Part shown: one piece after another, positions 1 through 8,330 of the stretch
Layout: each line of letters starts with the position of its first letter
Position numbering within the stretch: the first letter of the stretch is position 1
From: Amphritea sp. 1_MG-2023
GTDB taxonomy: Bacteria; Pseudomonadota; Gammaproteobacteria; Pseudomonadales; Balneatricaceae
Direction: 5' to 3'
Assembly: GCF_030547545.1 (NCBI RefSeq)
Contig: NZ_JAUOQE010000030.1
Location: 1-52,085 of the forward strand
DNA length: 52,085 nucleotides
Program-made: the position numbers and the translations under genes
Notes under the pieces: model-generated
Databases searched by the model: none
What the model saw: the letters and a program-made list of their open reading frames with translations, nothing else
Told to the model about the DNA's origin: nothing

Positions 1-75
1 TTCGCTGCACTGGCTTTCGCGTATCTGGCCATTCTAATGTCCGCAGAGAATATAACGGACTTATTCGCACCTTCC
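1..75 (+). mobile_element. Right part of an IS5-ended MITE, cut by the window edge
   Basis: These bases match the right third of the complete 263-bp element at 42233-42495 almost exactly, including the inner arm ccattctaatgtccgc and the terminal repeat ending ttattcgcaccttcc. The element is followed by cttg, a loose match to the CTAA/TTAG target seen at the other copies. The left part lies outside the window, so the left target duplication cannot be checked. Confidence 0.85.
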
Positions 76-125
76 CTTGCTGATTGTCTAATCAATAGCA
101 GCGTATGCTGCGGGCATCAACATTG

Positions 126-155
126 AAAAATCCTTACCCTAGAGTAAGGATTTTT
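126..155 (-). terminator. Rho-independent terminator of the porin gene
   Basis: A perfect 12-bp inverted repeat (126-137 and 144-155) with a 6-nt loop has A-runs on one arm and T-runs on the other, so it can work in both directions. It lies about 40 bp past the stop codon of the minus-strand porin and should end that transcript. It may also insulate the porin from the MITE. Confidence 0.8.
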
Positions 156-195
156 CGCTGTCGAGTTAAAATACGCTTAATGCAGATGTGCTTAC

Positions 196-1374
196 TTACC
201 AGTTCATTTTGGCGGTGAGAGCGACACCATGCATGATTAAGTCTGTATCCTCCCGAGTGAACAGTTGATCTGTTGTATCATCGACATAGGATAGTGTGCT
301 TAAAGCATCATTCCAAATTTCAAATTCATAAGCGAGGCCGAGATCATAGCGAATATCATTTTTGATACCGTTATAGTTCACGCCCAGCTTAGCCTCGGAA
401 ACGGAATAGATATGTCTTTCCGTATTGTCGAACGAAACAACATCGTCATCATCATCTTTGGCAAAGTAACTAAATTCATTGCGACCATAGAGTAGTGAGG
501 TGCCGAGCATACCGGTAACACTTAGGTTGCTATTGGGTTTCTGCCAAGTCGCATCAATGGTTGCACGCGGGCCAATACCTTCAAAGTCATTCCTCTGTTT
601 AACTTGAATGTACTCAGAACCGTTATCGTAGAATGCTTTCAGTTGATCATCGAGGGAAGCATATCGAAGCCCGCCACCCAAGCGTATACTGAGCTGATCA
701 CCAATGGCGAGATGTTGTGCAAAGCCCGCATCGATAACATCGTAGCCCAAGTCATAGGAGGCTTTGGCTGCATCGATTTCTTCGTCTTGATCAAAGTTAA
801 GCTCTTCTTCCGGTACAAGCTTGGGGTTTAACTCCAAACTTCCCCCTGGGTCCTGAATAGAATCAGAGGCAGAAGAGGACAGGTGTGTATATTGGGCATA
901 GCCTTCCACGCCATTTTCATAGAAGTGCCCCACCCCTATGCGGATGCCAGGCTTATACTCGGTCTCAACATCGACGCCTTTACTTTGTAATCCATTACTT
1001 TGATTGGTGGTTTGAGCATACGTTAGGCGATCATTCTCCGGACGTTTAATTAATACACCCACTTCGGTGTAAGACCCAGTTTCATGCTGTTTCACTTTGA
1101 TCGACGAATTGGCAACCTCACCAGACTCATCTAATGCCATCGCGAGTTCGAGTTTTTGCTTGGTCATGGCAAGCTCACGCTCAGCCTTAGCGGCCTCCGC
1201 TTTAGCCATCTGAGCTTGTTTTTGTAGCGCGCTTTGCTGATTTTTTAACTCAAGAATCATTTGATATAACTCTTGATTTGACGGAGATGTATCCGCCGCT
1301 GCAACTGGCGCTGCAACCATAGCGGTAAGCACTGATAATGCGATTAGGCTTTTCATTGGTTTCATGTTCTTCAT
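196..1374 (-). CDS. Lpg1974-type pore-forming outer membrane protein
   Basis: A 392-residue secreted protein. Residues 1-27 form a signal peptide (basic start, hydrophobic core, AAPVAAA cleavage region). Residues about 32-80 are a heptad-rich coiled coil, and the rest is a predicted beta-barrel of alternating polar and hydrophobic strands ending in Trp (TAKMNW), the C-terminal signature recognised by the BAM machinery. A short N-terminal coiled coil followed by a barrel is typical of the Legionella Lpg1974-like porins. The role is probably passive uptake across the outer membrane; the substrate cannot be told. The acidic run DDDDD near residue 306 suggests a surface loop. The start has the SD-like AGAAGGGA upstream; ATG codons at residues 4 and 7 are alternatives. 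It is monocistronic with its own terminator. Confidence 0.8.
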   Translation of the reverse strand: MKNMKPMKSLIALSVLTAMVAAPVAAADTSPSNQELYQMILELKNQQSALQKQAQMAKAEAAKAERELAMTKQKLELAMALDESGEVANSSIKVKQHETGSYTEVGVLIKRPENDRLTYAQTTNQSNGLQSKGVDVETEYKPGIRIGVGHFYENGVEGYAQYTHLSSSASDSIQDPGGSLELNPKLVPEEELNFDQDEEIDAAKASYDLGYDVIDAGFAQHLAIGDQLSIRLGGGLRYASLDDQLKAFYDNGSEYIQVKQRNDFEGIGPRATIDATWQKPNSNLSVTGMLGTSLLYGRNEFSYFAKDDDDDVVSFDNTERHIYSVSEAKLGVNYNGIKNDIRYDLGLAYEFEIWNDALSTLSYVDDTTDQLFTREDTDLIMHGVALTAKMNW

Positions 1375-1868
1375 TCGAGTTGTCCCTTCTTATAAATATC
1401 TCAGTCAATCAGCATCAAGGCCTTATCAAGTAACAACGCGACTCCATAACAGCAGACTGTGATGCTTAGAAAACAGGCTAATAACCACGCTTCCCAATTA
1501 GAGTGTAGTTCAATCTAAGCGTGGTAACGGTGATGTTTGAGTGGCTTTATTGATATAGCGCAAGATTTAAATAATGGCTAGAGATAAAACCTCACTTGAG
1601 CGAATGAGATGTTGTTAGATCGACTCTGTCATCGGCTATAAGAAATATGTTGTTGATTGAAGCGGGTCGCGTGTTTTGATGCAAAGAAAAGTCGTGTTAG
1701 CCGTGGCTTTTCTTCAGCGAGAATGATGCAGAAGGGGGAGTAGCTTGTGGTGGCAAACACTGATTCGGCTATGTTGATAGGGATGTAATCGAACAGTAGA
1801 GATGGATTTTGCTTGAACGACATTTCGGTAGATTGATAGTTAATGCACTCGAGGTGTGTGCGTGGCGG
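1375..1868. other. Gene-free interval upstream of the porin
   Basis: No convincing gene is seen. A 64-codon frame on the minus strand (1629-1823) has no recognisable features. A 9-bp inverted repeat, accacgctt at 1484-1492 with its complement at 1516-1524, could form a hairpin in or near the porin promoter region. No clear promoter hexamers stand out. Confidence 0.5.
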
Positions 1869-2408
1869 TTATTGTTGCAACATTAGTCGTACAGCCTTGA
1901 GGTTGGAGGGGTGATCCCATTCACGGGCGCCGACAATGGTTTCGATCAATTCACCCTCGGCGTTGATAACAAAGCTCGAAGGCATGCCGGCGATGTTGAG
2001 CTGTGAAAAAGCCTGTCCTTGGCTATCGAGGTAAATGGGCAACGTAAAGTCGAACGTTTGCTGAGCAAAAAATTGCGTTATGGTGGTGTTACTTTGCCCT
2101 AAATTAACCGTGATCACTTGAAACACCTCAGGATCGAAGTGTTGCTGTAGCCGTTGCAGCGAAGGCATCTCCTCCACGCAGGGCGGGCACCAGGTGGCCC
2201 AGAAGTTAACCAGTACGAGTTTGCCCTGATGGTGTTTTAAATCCGCTTGAGAGCCATCGAGCTGGTTGAGCTGAAGCTGATCATAAAAGGATTCTGCTGC
2301 CGATGAGGCAGGTATCGCGCTGATGTACAACAAGGTGACGAGCAGCAGTTGTTGTAGGCTTATTAAAGGTGTTGCTTGAGTTGATTGATTATGAATGAGG
2401 AATCGCAT
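1869..2408 (-). CDS. TlpA/ResA-like periplasmic thiol-disulfide oxidoreductase
   Basis: A 179-residue protein with an N-terminal export signal or anchor (hydrophobic residues about 16-37, ending ASSAA) and a thioredoxin fold. The redox motif WCPPC places the active cysteines at C74 and C77, and the cis-proline loop GMPSSF is at about residues 141-146. This family moves disulfide electrons in the periplasm, often reducing apocytochromes or metal-site cysteines. No cytochrome maturation gene is adjacent, so the partner is unknown. The spacing to the divergent reductase at 2507 is about 100 bp. Length and motifs are complete for the family. Confidence 0.88.
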   Translation of the reverse strand: MRFLIHNQSTQATPLISLQQLLLVTLLYISAIPASSAAESFYDQLQLNQLDGSQADLKHHQGKLVLVNFWATWCPPCVEEMPSLQRLQQHFDPEVFQVITVNLGQSNTTITQFFAQQTFDFTLPIYLDSQGQAFSQLNIAGMPSSFVINAEGELIETIVGAREWDHPSNLKAVRLMLQQ

Positions 2409-2506
2409 CTTTTGAGCCTAGCAATTAAAGGTGTTTGCATATCTATCATTAGCATAGAATACTCAGACTATAACAATAGTCAGCCTTAGGGTGGAGAGAG
2501 AAACGT

Positions 2507-3370
2507 ATGAAAGTTGCATTTATCGGTCTCGGCGTTATGGGTTATCCCATGGCAGGTCATTTGGCAAACGCGGGCCATGAAGTCACTGTTTATAATCGCA
2601 CGGCCAGTAAAGCCGCTCAATGGTGTCAGCAATACAAGGGGAGCAGTGCGGTGACGCCAGCGGAGGCGGCGAGAGATGCTGCCATTGTGTTCACCTGTGT
2701 AGGTAATGATGATGATTTGCGGCAGGTGGTTTGCGGTTCGCAAGGTGTGTTTAGTCGTATGGCGCAAGGTGCAATATTGGTTGATCATACCACCGCTTCA
2801 GCTGAAATAGCACGGGAGTTAGCGATGACGGCCGCCGAGCAAGGCTTGGCCTTTCTCGATGCGCCGGTGTCCGGTGGTCAGGCGGGGGCTGAAAATGGCG
2901 TTTTGAGTATCATGATCGGTGGCGAGCCAGCCATCGTTGATACGGTTATGCCGGTGATTGATTGTTATGCAAAATCAGCCAAATTGCTGGGGCCGGCGGG
3001 CTCTGGTCAGTTAGCTAAAATGGTCAATCAGATCTGTATTGCAGGGTTGGTGCAAGGGCTCGCCGAAGGGGTGCATTTTGCTAAACAGGCGGGATTAGAT
3101 GCTGCCGCGGTGTTTGAGGTGATTCAGCATGGTGCTGCAGGTTCATGGCAGATGTCTAACCGGCATCAGACGATGATTGATAATGAATTCGATTTTGGCT
3201 TTGCCGTCGATTGGATGCGAAAAGATCTAAATATCACTTTAGATGAAGCGCGTCGAAATGGGGCGCAATTGCCGGTCACGGCGCTGGTTGATCAGTTCTA
3301 TGCCGAAGTCCAGAAACTGGGTGGTCATCGCTGGGATACATCGAGCCTAGTTAAGCGTTTAGAGGAATAA
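2507..3370 (+). CDS. 3-hydroxyisobutyrate dehydrogenase-family NAD(P) oxidoreductase
   Basis: A 287-residue cytoplasmic beta-hydroxyacid dehydrogenase. The N-terminal Rossmann fold starts with GLGVMGYPMA (residues 7-16), the substrate loop DAPVSGG is at 118-124, and the catalytic lysine is K171 in the KMVNQ motif. The family includes tartronate semialdehyde reductase (GarR/GlxR), 3-hydroxyisobutyrate dehydrogenase (MmsB) and the YihU/GLYR succinic semialdehyde reductases; the sequence alone does not separate them. No valine or glyoxylate genes are nearby to settle the substrate. The start is supported by GGTGGAGAG upstream. It is transcribed alone, divergent from the thioredoxin-like gene. 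Confidence 0.9.
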   Translation: MKVAFIGLGVMGYPMAGHLANAGHEVTVYNRTASKAAQWCQQYKGSSAVTPAEAARDAAIVFTCVGNDDDLRQVVCGSQGVFSRMAQGAILVDHTTASAEIARELAMTAAEQGLAFLDAPVSGGQAGAENGVLSIMIGGEPAIVDTVMPVIDCYAKSAKLLGPAGSGQLAKMVNQICIAGLVQGLAEGVHFAKQAGLDAAAVFEVIQHGAAGSWQMSNRHQTMIDNEFDFGFAVDWMRKDLNITLDEARRNGAQLPVTALVDQFYAEVQKLGGHRWDTSSLVKRLEE

Positions 3371-3493
3371 GCGTCTAGAAGGAATAAGCGGTGTCTTCCG
3401 TCGGCCTTGTACTTGCGGCGAGTGCGTTTGGGCTGGATTCGGCTTTTTCACGGAGATGTCGCTCCTATGTCTGTGAATAGGCCTTTTAGGCTA

Positions 3494-3521
3494 TTGTGCC
3501 TGAGAAAAGATGCTCTATAAT
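3494..3521 (+). promoter_or_regulatory. Sigma-70 promoter of the 47-residue membrane protein
   Basis: TTGTGC (3494-3499) and a perfect TATAAT (3516-3521) are separated by 16 bp. The expected start of transcription near 3528 gives a leader of about 75 nt before the small gene at 3602. Confidence 0.65.
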
Positions 3522-3561
3522 CGCGGCTAATAACTAAAAAATATATAACCACATAAATTAT

Positions 3562-3581
3562 CCGCTATTTCATAATAGCGG
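3562..3581 (+). other. Leader hairpin upstream of the small membrane protein
   Basis: A perfect 8-bp stem, ccgctatt and aatagcgg, closed by a 4-nt loop, lies in the predicted untranslated leader about 10 nt before the likely ribosome site (GAGGACA). It could stabilise the messenger or modulate translation. It has no T-run, so it is not a terminator. Confidence 0.55.
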
Positions 3582-3601
3582 TAACACATGAGGACAGTTC
3601 T

Positions 3602-3745
3602 ATGGCCGATAAATACAGCATGATCTCTTTTGTGCCCAGCATGGTGATCGTTTCAGCAATGGTAGTGGGTACATTCGTTGGTATTTACTACCTGCGTAAG
3701 TGTATGGCAAAAGATGCTGCTAAAGCGGCTCAGCGCGCAGATTAA
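3602..3745 (+). CDS. Small single-pass membrane protein, 47 residues, unknown
   Basis: Starts ATG after the SD-like AGGACAG and runs 47 codons to TAA. Residues about 8-30 (starting ISFVPSMVIV) form one hydrophobic helix, followed by a basic LRK and a charged, alanine-rich tail KDAAKAAQRAD, so the tail should be cytoplasmic by the positive-inside rule. The gene is bracketed by its own strong TATAAT promoter, a leader hairpin and a clear terminator 16 bp past the stop, which together argue strongly that it is a real, well-expressed gene. I do not recognise the family. Size and topology are like small regulators or subunits of membrane complexes, but no partner is adjacent, so no function is assigned. 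Confidence 0.72.
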   Translation: MADKYSMISFVPSMVIVSAMVVGTFVGIYYLRKCMAKDAAKAAQRAD

Positions 3746-3760
3746 TCTTGATTAATAGCA

Positions 3761-3788
3761 AAAAAAGCAGCTTTTGAGCTGCTTTTTT
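3761..3788. terminator. Bidirectional rho-independent terminator
   Basis: A 12-bp perfect stem (aaaaaagcagct at 3761-3772 with its complement at 3777-3788), a 4-nt loop and a T-run. It sits between the small plus-strand gene and the convergent DUF1853 gene, so it likely ends both transcripts. Confidence 0.9.
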
Positions 3789-3810
3789 TATGTCTTTTAT
3801 TTGGCGGTTG

Positions 3811-4767
3811 TCACTTAGTGCTTTTAAGATTCCAATGATCAGGCACGATAAAGCCTCGGTCTATTTCTCGCCAAAGATTGCTGAGCGGGTCAAATTGTAG
3901 CCGCGCAATCAGCTTGGGCGTGGTGACACCATCGGCCCTTTCTATCAGTTCTGAACAGGAAAGCGTTTCCTGAAAGTTGCATTGCGCTAGCGCCAACCAG
4001 CGGGGCTTCATTAGCATGACATATTGATATTCAGATCCCAATGAAGCCACCTGGCTGCCTCTCAGCCACCATCCTTTGAGATGGTCGGGATTAACCGGAG
4101 CCGGGGGATGATAATCTTGCCAGTGCCTGTAGGGGTAAAATAAATAGCCACGTATGAGCAGAGAATGCTTGTCTGGCAGTAACCCAAGCGCAGCGGCTTG
4201 ATCTTTGCCAGCCTCGGTGTGCGATAGGCGCAACTGATGGTCGATCAGTCGTTGCCATTTTTTATCGAGTCGATCGGAACGATTTGGACCGATGAAATCG
4301 TTTAGTTCACAGTGATTGGGGTCTTCAGATACACACAGGTAAAACTTCACGGCGGCTTCAAGGTGGGTATTAAAACCGTCTTTAAAAGCCATTAAAAAGT
4401 CATACTCACCTACCGTTGTTTTATCTCTGTTTACTTGCACATTACATTTAATATCATTAGGTTGTATGAATGTATTAATATATATTCTAACTAAATCTTC
4501 AAAATAATACCCGAGTCTAAATTGAGCTTGCTGACGTAATGCATTCAGCAGCGGTTGAGGATGTTTATCGAGCTCGGCTAAGCGTTCGTGTATCCCCGAT
4601 TGGGTAAATAATCCGTCCGATGATTGGCTATCTGACAGTGTCATGAGTGACGGACTGACGATTAACCAGTGCAGGTCGCGAACAATTTCGTGCTGATAAG
4701 TGAAGGACGATGGTAGGGTAATTAATTCAGTACCCTGCTTGAGGTAATGCTTTGAAGATGGGGTCAT
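3811..4767 (-). CDS. DUF1853 family protein
   Basis: A 318-residue soluble protein with the features I associate with DUF1853: the N-terminal RDLHWLIVSPSLM motif (residues 30-42), a central EYDFLMAFKDG segment and HLEAAVKFYL (about 135-144). The pattern D-x2 followed about 15 residues later by E-x-A-x-K resembles a PD-(D/E)xK nuclease core, but I infer this only by eye and it has not been tested. No signal peptide. It ends against the terminator at 3761-3788 and is divergent from the gene at 4852, with 84 bp between. The function of the family is not known to me. Confidence 0.72.
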   Translation of the reverse strand: MTPSSKHYLKQGTELITLPSSFTYQHEIVRDLHWLIVSPSLMTLSDSQSSDGLFTQSGIHERLAELDKHPQPLLNALRQQAQFRLGYYFEDLVRIYINTFIQPNDIKCNVQVNRDKTTVGEYDFLMAFKDGFNTHLEAAVKFYLCVSEDPNHCELNDFIGPNRSDRLDKKWQRLIDHQLRLSHTEAGKDQAAALGLLPDKHSLLIRGYLFYPYRHWQDYHPPAPVNPDHLKGWWLRGSQVASLGSEYQYVMLMKPRWLALAQCNFQETLSCSELIERADGVTTPKLIARLQFDPLSNLWREIDRGFIVPDHWNLKSTK

Positions 4768-4851
4768 AGCTCTAAATATTCACATTAATGTGAAAAGCTC
4801 ATACAGTAATAAGATATCATTAACTCTACTCTACTTTTTTCAGGATGTCTC

Positions 4852-5166
4852 ATGGCAGCAAATAAACGCGTAGCTGATTTGAACAGTTTACCCGCAGAAC
4901 AGGATCGTCACCCTTTGATGAGCGACTCTGATATCAACACGATTATGCTCAACGGCGCGATGATCTCTCTTTCTAAACTTAAGCGCGCTCAAAGCTTTAA
5001 CGCTCGGCTTTATCATTATGCCGAAATCAGTGTTTACCTTGAGGTTAGTTTATCTCGTGGTGCGGGTATTTCAGACAGTACGCGTGAGCAGCTTGAAGAC
5101 ATTCACCGGGAAGCGACGCATTACCATATGGATGCTAATAAGTTATTGAATGTTCTTGAGATGTAG
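4852..5166 (+). CDS. Conserved-looking hypothetical protein, 104 residues
   Basis: A soluble, mostly helical protein without signal peptide or cysteines. The second half (LYHYAEISVYLEVSLSRGAGISD, then LEDIHREATHYHMDANKLL) is rich in His and acidic residues and could pack as a helical hairpin. The start ATG follows CAGGATG. It ends 25 bp before uvrC on the same strand, so it may be co-transcribed with uvrC. I do not recognise the family and assign no function. Confidence 0.62.
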   Translation: MAANKRVADLNSLPAEQDRHPLMSDSDINTIMLNGAMISLSKLKRAQSFNARLYHYAEISVYLEVSLSRGAGISDSTREQLEDIHREATHYHMDANKLLNVLEM

Positions 5167-5191
5167 AAGGTCGCACAGTTAGAATATCGAG

Positions 5192-7078
5192 ATGAATGAT
5201 ACCCCCGATAATGACTCATTGGCTGAGCTAAATAAGCAGCAAGAACAGCAAATTAGCACAGCATTTGATAGTCAGAGCTTTCTCGCACGACTCACTCGCA
5301 GGCCCGGCATCTATCAGATGTTCAATCAGCGTGGAGAGATTCTCTATGTTGGTAAAGCGAAAAACCTTAAGAATCGAGTCAGTAGCTATTTTCGTTCAAC
5401 TGGGTTGAATGTGAAAACTCAAGCGCTGGTGAGTCGAATCGCCGATATTCAGGTGACGGTGACTCATAGCGAAACCGAAGCGTTGTTGCTCGAACAAAAC
5501 TTAATCAAAACCAATCGTCCGCCCTATAATATTTTGCTCAGGGATGATAAATCTTACCCCTATATCTTTGTTTCCACAGGGCAACAATACCCGGCGGTGC
5601 GCTTTCATCGCGGCGCAAAGCGGCAAAAAGGGCGTTATTTTGGGCCGTTTCCCAGCAGTGCTGCGGTGCGTGATAGCCTGACGATTATGCAGAAGGTATT
5701 TCGCATCCGTCAGTGTGAAGAAAGCTTTTTTAAAAACCGATCACGCCCTTGCCTGCAATATCAAATCCACCGCTGTAGCGCTCCCTGTGTTGAGATTCCC
5801 TCGCCAGAGGCTTATCAGGCTGACATCCGTCATGCGATGATGTTTTTGGAAGGCAAAAACAGCAAGATTAAAGATGAGCTGGCAGAACAGATGGAGCACG
5901 CTTCCGAGCAGTTGGATTTCGAAGCGGCGGCGATTTACCGCGATCAAATTGTCAGTCTGCAGCAAGTGCAGGAGCAGCAGCATGTGAGCGGTCAGAGCGG
6001 TGATGCCGATGTGATCGGTTGTGCGCAGCAGTCGGGTTCAGTGTGTATGCATATGCTGTTTGTTCGAGGCGGGCGGATAATCGGTAGTAAGGTTTATCAT
6101 CCTCGTTTCGGTATTGAAGAGACGCCGCAAGAGTTGTTATCCGCCTTTATTGCGCAGTGGTATCTCGGCAGCGGTCGAGAGATTCCGCCGGTATTGATTA
6201 CGGTTGTCGAAGCGGCTGATCATGAAGTGCTAGAAGAGGCATTGAGTGAGCGTAGTGGTCGTAAGGTAAAGCTGGTGCATCGAGTTCGATCGGATAAAGC
6301 CGGCTGGCAAAAGCTAGCCCAAACCAATGCCGAACAGAACTTACAAAGTCATTTAGCCAGTAAACAGAGTATCTATAATCGATATTTAGCCTTGCAAGAA
6401 GCGTTGCAGTTGGATGCGATGCCGCAACGCATGGAGTGCTTTGATATCAGTCATAGTTCCGGTGAAGCCACGGTCGCCTCTTGTGTGGTGTTTGATCGAA
6501 ATGGCCCGCTAAAATCGGATTATCGTCACTTTAATATCAACGATATTACGCCCGGCGATGATTATGCCGCTATGCATCAGGCGCTGACGCGACGTTATAC
6601 TCGGCTTAAGAAAGGCGAGGGAAAGTTACCGGATATTTTGTGGATTGATGGCGGTAAAGGGCAGGTGTCGCAAGCGATTGAGGTGTTGGCCGAATTACAG
6701 ATCGATGAAGTACTGATTGTCGGTGTCGCCAAAGGTAGCGATCGAAAAGCGGGGCTTGAAACCTTGATTATGGGAGATAGCGGGGTGGAAATCGCGCTAA
6801 AGGCCGACTCGCCAGCACTGCATTTAATACAGTATATTCGTGATGAATCGCATCGCTTTGCCATTACGGGTCACCGCGCTAGGCGGGGTAAAGCGCGCCG
6901 CACATCCTCTTTAGAGGGTATTTCCGGCGTGGGGCCAAAGCGGCGGCGAGAGCTATTGAAGCATTTCGGTAGTGTGTCATCTATTGAGACGGCAAGTGTT
7001 GAAGAAATCGGAAAAGTCTCTACTATAAGCCGCAAAATTGCAGAAGATATATATGCTGCCTTACATCATGACCCTTAA
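5192..7078 (+). CDS. uvrC: UvrABC system protein C (excision endonuclease)
   Basis: UvrC makes both incisions flanking a DNA lesion after UvrA/UvrB recognition. All domains are present in 628 residues: GIY-YIG nuclease (PGIY at 38-41, YVGKAKNL at 52-59) for the 3' cut, a cysteine-containing linker, the UVR domain that binds UvrB (about 223-255, with LDFEAAAIYRDQI), the RNase H-like nuclease for the 5' cut (starting at ECFDISHSSGE), and a C-terminal helix-hairpin-helix (LEGISGVGPKRRRELLKHFG). Full length for the family. In many gammaproteobacteria uvrC follows the response regulator gene gacA/uvrY; that neighbour is absent here. pgsA follows after 52 bp, probably in the same operon. Confidence 0.98.
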   Translation: MNDTPDNDSLAELNKQQEQQISTAFDSQSFLARLTRRPGIYQMFNQRGEILYVGKAKNLKNRVSSYFRSTGLNVKTQALVSRIADIQVTVTHSETEALLLEQNLIKTNRPPYNILLRDDKSYPYIFVSTGQQYPAVRFHRGAKRQKGRYFGPFPSSAAVRDSLTIMQKVFRIRQCEESFFKNRSRPCLQYQIHRCSAPCVEIPSPEAYQADIRHAMMFLEGKNSKIKDELAEQMEHASEQLDFEAAAIYRDQIVSLQQVQEQQHVSGQSGDADVIGCAQQSGSVCMHMLFVRGGRIIGSKVYHPRFGIEETPQELLSAFIAQWYLGSGREIPPVLITVVEAADHEVLEEALSERSGRKVKLVHRVRSDKAGWQKLAQTNAEQNLQSHLASKQSIYNRYLALQEALQLDAMPQRMECFDISHSSGEATVASCVVFDRNGPLKSDYRHFNINDITPGDDYAAMHQALTRRYTRLKKGEGKLPDILWIDGGKGQVSQAIEVLAELQIDEVLIVGVAKGSDRKAGLETLIMGDSGVEIALKADSPALHLIQYIRDESHRFAITGHRARRGKARRTSSLEGISGVGPKRRRELLKHFGSVSSIETASVEEIGKVSTISRKIAEDIYAALHHDP

Positions 7079-7130
7079 CGCTGCGGTCGCTTTATTACTC
7101 AGTCTCGTTGAACAGGAAAGTTAAACATCG

Positions 7131-7679
7131 ATGAAAATCCCAAATATCCTGACATTACTACGCATCGTATTGATTCCTGTATTTGTTTTAATTTACTACC
7201 TTCCTTATGCGTGGGGACCGATGGCGGCGGCTGTGGTGTTTGCGTTTGCCGCGGTGACCGACTGGTTTGATGGTTATCTGGCGCGCAAGTTAGATCAAAC
7301 ATCGCCCTTCGGGGCTTTTTTAGATCCCGTAGCGGATAAGCTGATGGTCGCCACCGCGTTGGTGTTACTGGTTGATACTTATTCGGTTTTTTGGGTTACT
7401 GTACCCGCGATTGTGATTATCGGGCGAGAGATCGTTATTTCGGCATTACGCGAGTGGATGGCCGAGCTGGGTAAGCGAGCCAATATTGCCGTTTCGTATG
7501 TGGGCAAGCTAAAAACAGCGTTACAGATGCTATCGATTTTAATCATGTTGGGCTTTGCGCCGTATACACTGGTTGCATGGATCGGTATCGGGGCGCTCTA
7601 TCTAGCGTCTGTGCTGACTCTTTGGTCAATGTATATTTACCTTAAAGCGGCATGGCCAGATCTGACAGAGGATATTTGA
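7131..7679 (+). CDS. pgsA: CDP-diacylglycerol-glycerol-3-phosphate 3-phosphatidyltransferase
   Basis: PgsA makes phosphatidylglycerol phosphate from CDP-diacylglycerol and glycerol 3-phosphate in the inner membrane, the committed step to phosphatidylglycerol and cardiolipin. The 182-residue protein has the CDP-alcohol phosphotransferase signature: D47-G48, A51-R52, G61, D65 and D69, the aspartates binding the metal and the nucleotide. About five membrane segments follow. N-terminal KIPNILTLLRI is typical of bacterial PgsA. It lies just after uvrC and before the Gly-Cys-Leu tRNA genes, the same order as in E. coli, which supports orthology. Confidence 0.97.
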   Translation: MKIPNILTLLRIVLIPVFVLIYYLPYAWGPMAAAVVFAFAAVTDWFDGYLARKLDQTSPFGAFLDPVADKLMVATALVLLVDTYSVFWVTVPAIVIIGREIVISALREWMAELGKRANIAVSYVGKLKTALQMLSILIMLGFAPYTLVAWIGIGALYLASVLTLWSMYIYLKAAWPDLTEDI

Positions 7680-7739
7680 TCAATCATTATACAGTTCTAA
7701 CTTGTTAATCTGATTACACTTTTTTCTGCTTAAAAGTGG

Positions 7740-7767
7740 TTGACATAAAAGGAGAGCTGTCTATAAT
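7740..7767 (+). promoter_or_regulatory. Consensus sigma-70 promoter of the tRNA operon
   Basis: TTGACA (7740-7745) and TATAAT (7762-7767), both perfect, with a 16-bp spacer. The predicted start is just before the first tRNA-Gly at 7791. Such a perfect promoter fits the high output needed for stable RNA. Confidence 0.92.
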
Positions 7768-7790
7768 ACGCACCACTTCTTAGGAAGTAC

Positions 7791-7866
7791 GCGGAATTAG
7801 CTCAGTTGGTAGAGCGGAACCTTGCCAAGGTTCAGGTCGTCGGTTCGAGCCCGATATTCCGCTCCA
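7791..7866 (+). tRNA. tRNA-Gly (GCC)
   Basis: 76 nt with encoded CCA. The acceptor stem gcggaat/attccgc pairs, the D-arm begins agctcagttgg, the anticodon GCC is at 7824-7826, and the T-arm carries ggttcgagcc. It is identical in sequence to the gene at 8156-8231. Confidence 0.98.
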
Positions 7867-7918
7867 GTCTTACTGCTTTACTTAGAGTAAGATTGGTTGG
7901 TAAATTAGTTTACCATGA

Positions 7919-7992
7919 GGCGCGGTGGCAGAGTGGTCATGCAGCGGACTGCAACTCCGTGAACGCCGGTTCGATTCCGACCCGCGCCTCCA
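7919..7992 (+). tRNA. tRNA-Cys (GCA)
   Basis: 74 nt with CCA. The acceptor stem ggcgcgg/ccgcgcc pairs. The anticodon GCA is at 7951-7953, in the loop ctgcaac. The second gene of the tRNA operon, as cysT is in E. coli. Confidence 0.98.
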
Positions 7993-8006
7993 TTTACTTT
8001 ATGTTT

Positions 8007-8093
8007 GCCCGGATGATGGAATCGGTAGACATAGGAGACTTAAAATCTCCCGACTGAAAGGTCGTGCCGGTTCAAGTCCGGCTCCGGGCACCA
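8007..8093 (+). tRNA. tRNA-Leu (TAA)
   Basis: 87 nt with CCA and the long variable arm of a class II tRNA (cgactgaaaggtcg). The anticodon TAA is at 8041-8043, between the stems ggaga and tctcc. Third in the operon, matching leuZ in E. coli. Confidence 0.98.
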
Positions 8094-8155
8094 TTTTATG
8101 ATCACCAAATCTTAAAATGGTTGCACTTATATAAAGTAAATCTACATATTGTTAA

Positions 8156-8231
8156 GCGGAATTAGCTCAGTTGGTAGAGCGGAACCTTGCCAAGGTTCAG
8201 GTCGTCGGTTCGAGCCCGATATTCCGCTCCA
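8156..8231 (+). tRNA. tRNA-Gly (GCC), second identical copy
   Basis: 76 nt, base-for-base identical to the gene at 7791-7866, including CCA. It lies 62 bp beyond tRNA-Leu with no promoter of its own in view, so it is probably the last gene of the operon. An exact copy at both ends of the cluster points to duplication, and is a possible site for recombination that would delete Cys and Leu. Confidence 0.98.
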
Positions 8232-8330
8232 ACTTCTTTTCTTTTTTATTGCGCTTTTTTTGTAGTACTCTTCCTTAGTTTGCCCTCTGCTTTTATTTAT
8301 TTCTGTTTTCTATTTTTCATTTAAATCGCT

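Noticed and set aside
1629-1823. 64-codon minus-strand frame upstream of the porin
   Set aside because: No ribosome site or recognisable features; low-information sequence.
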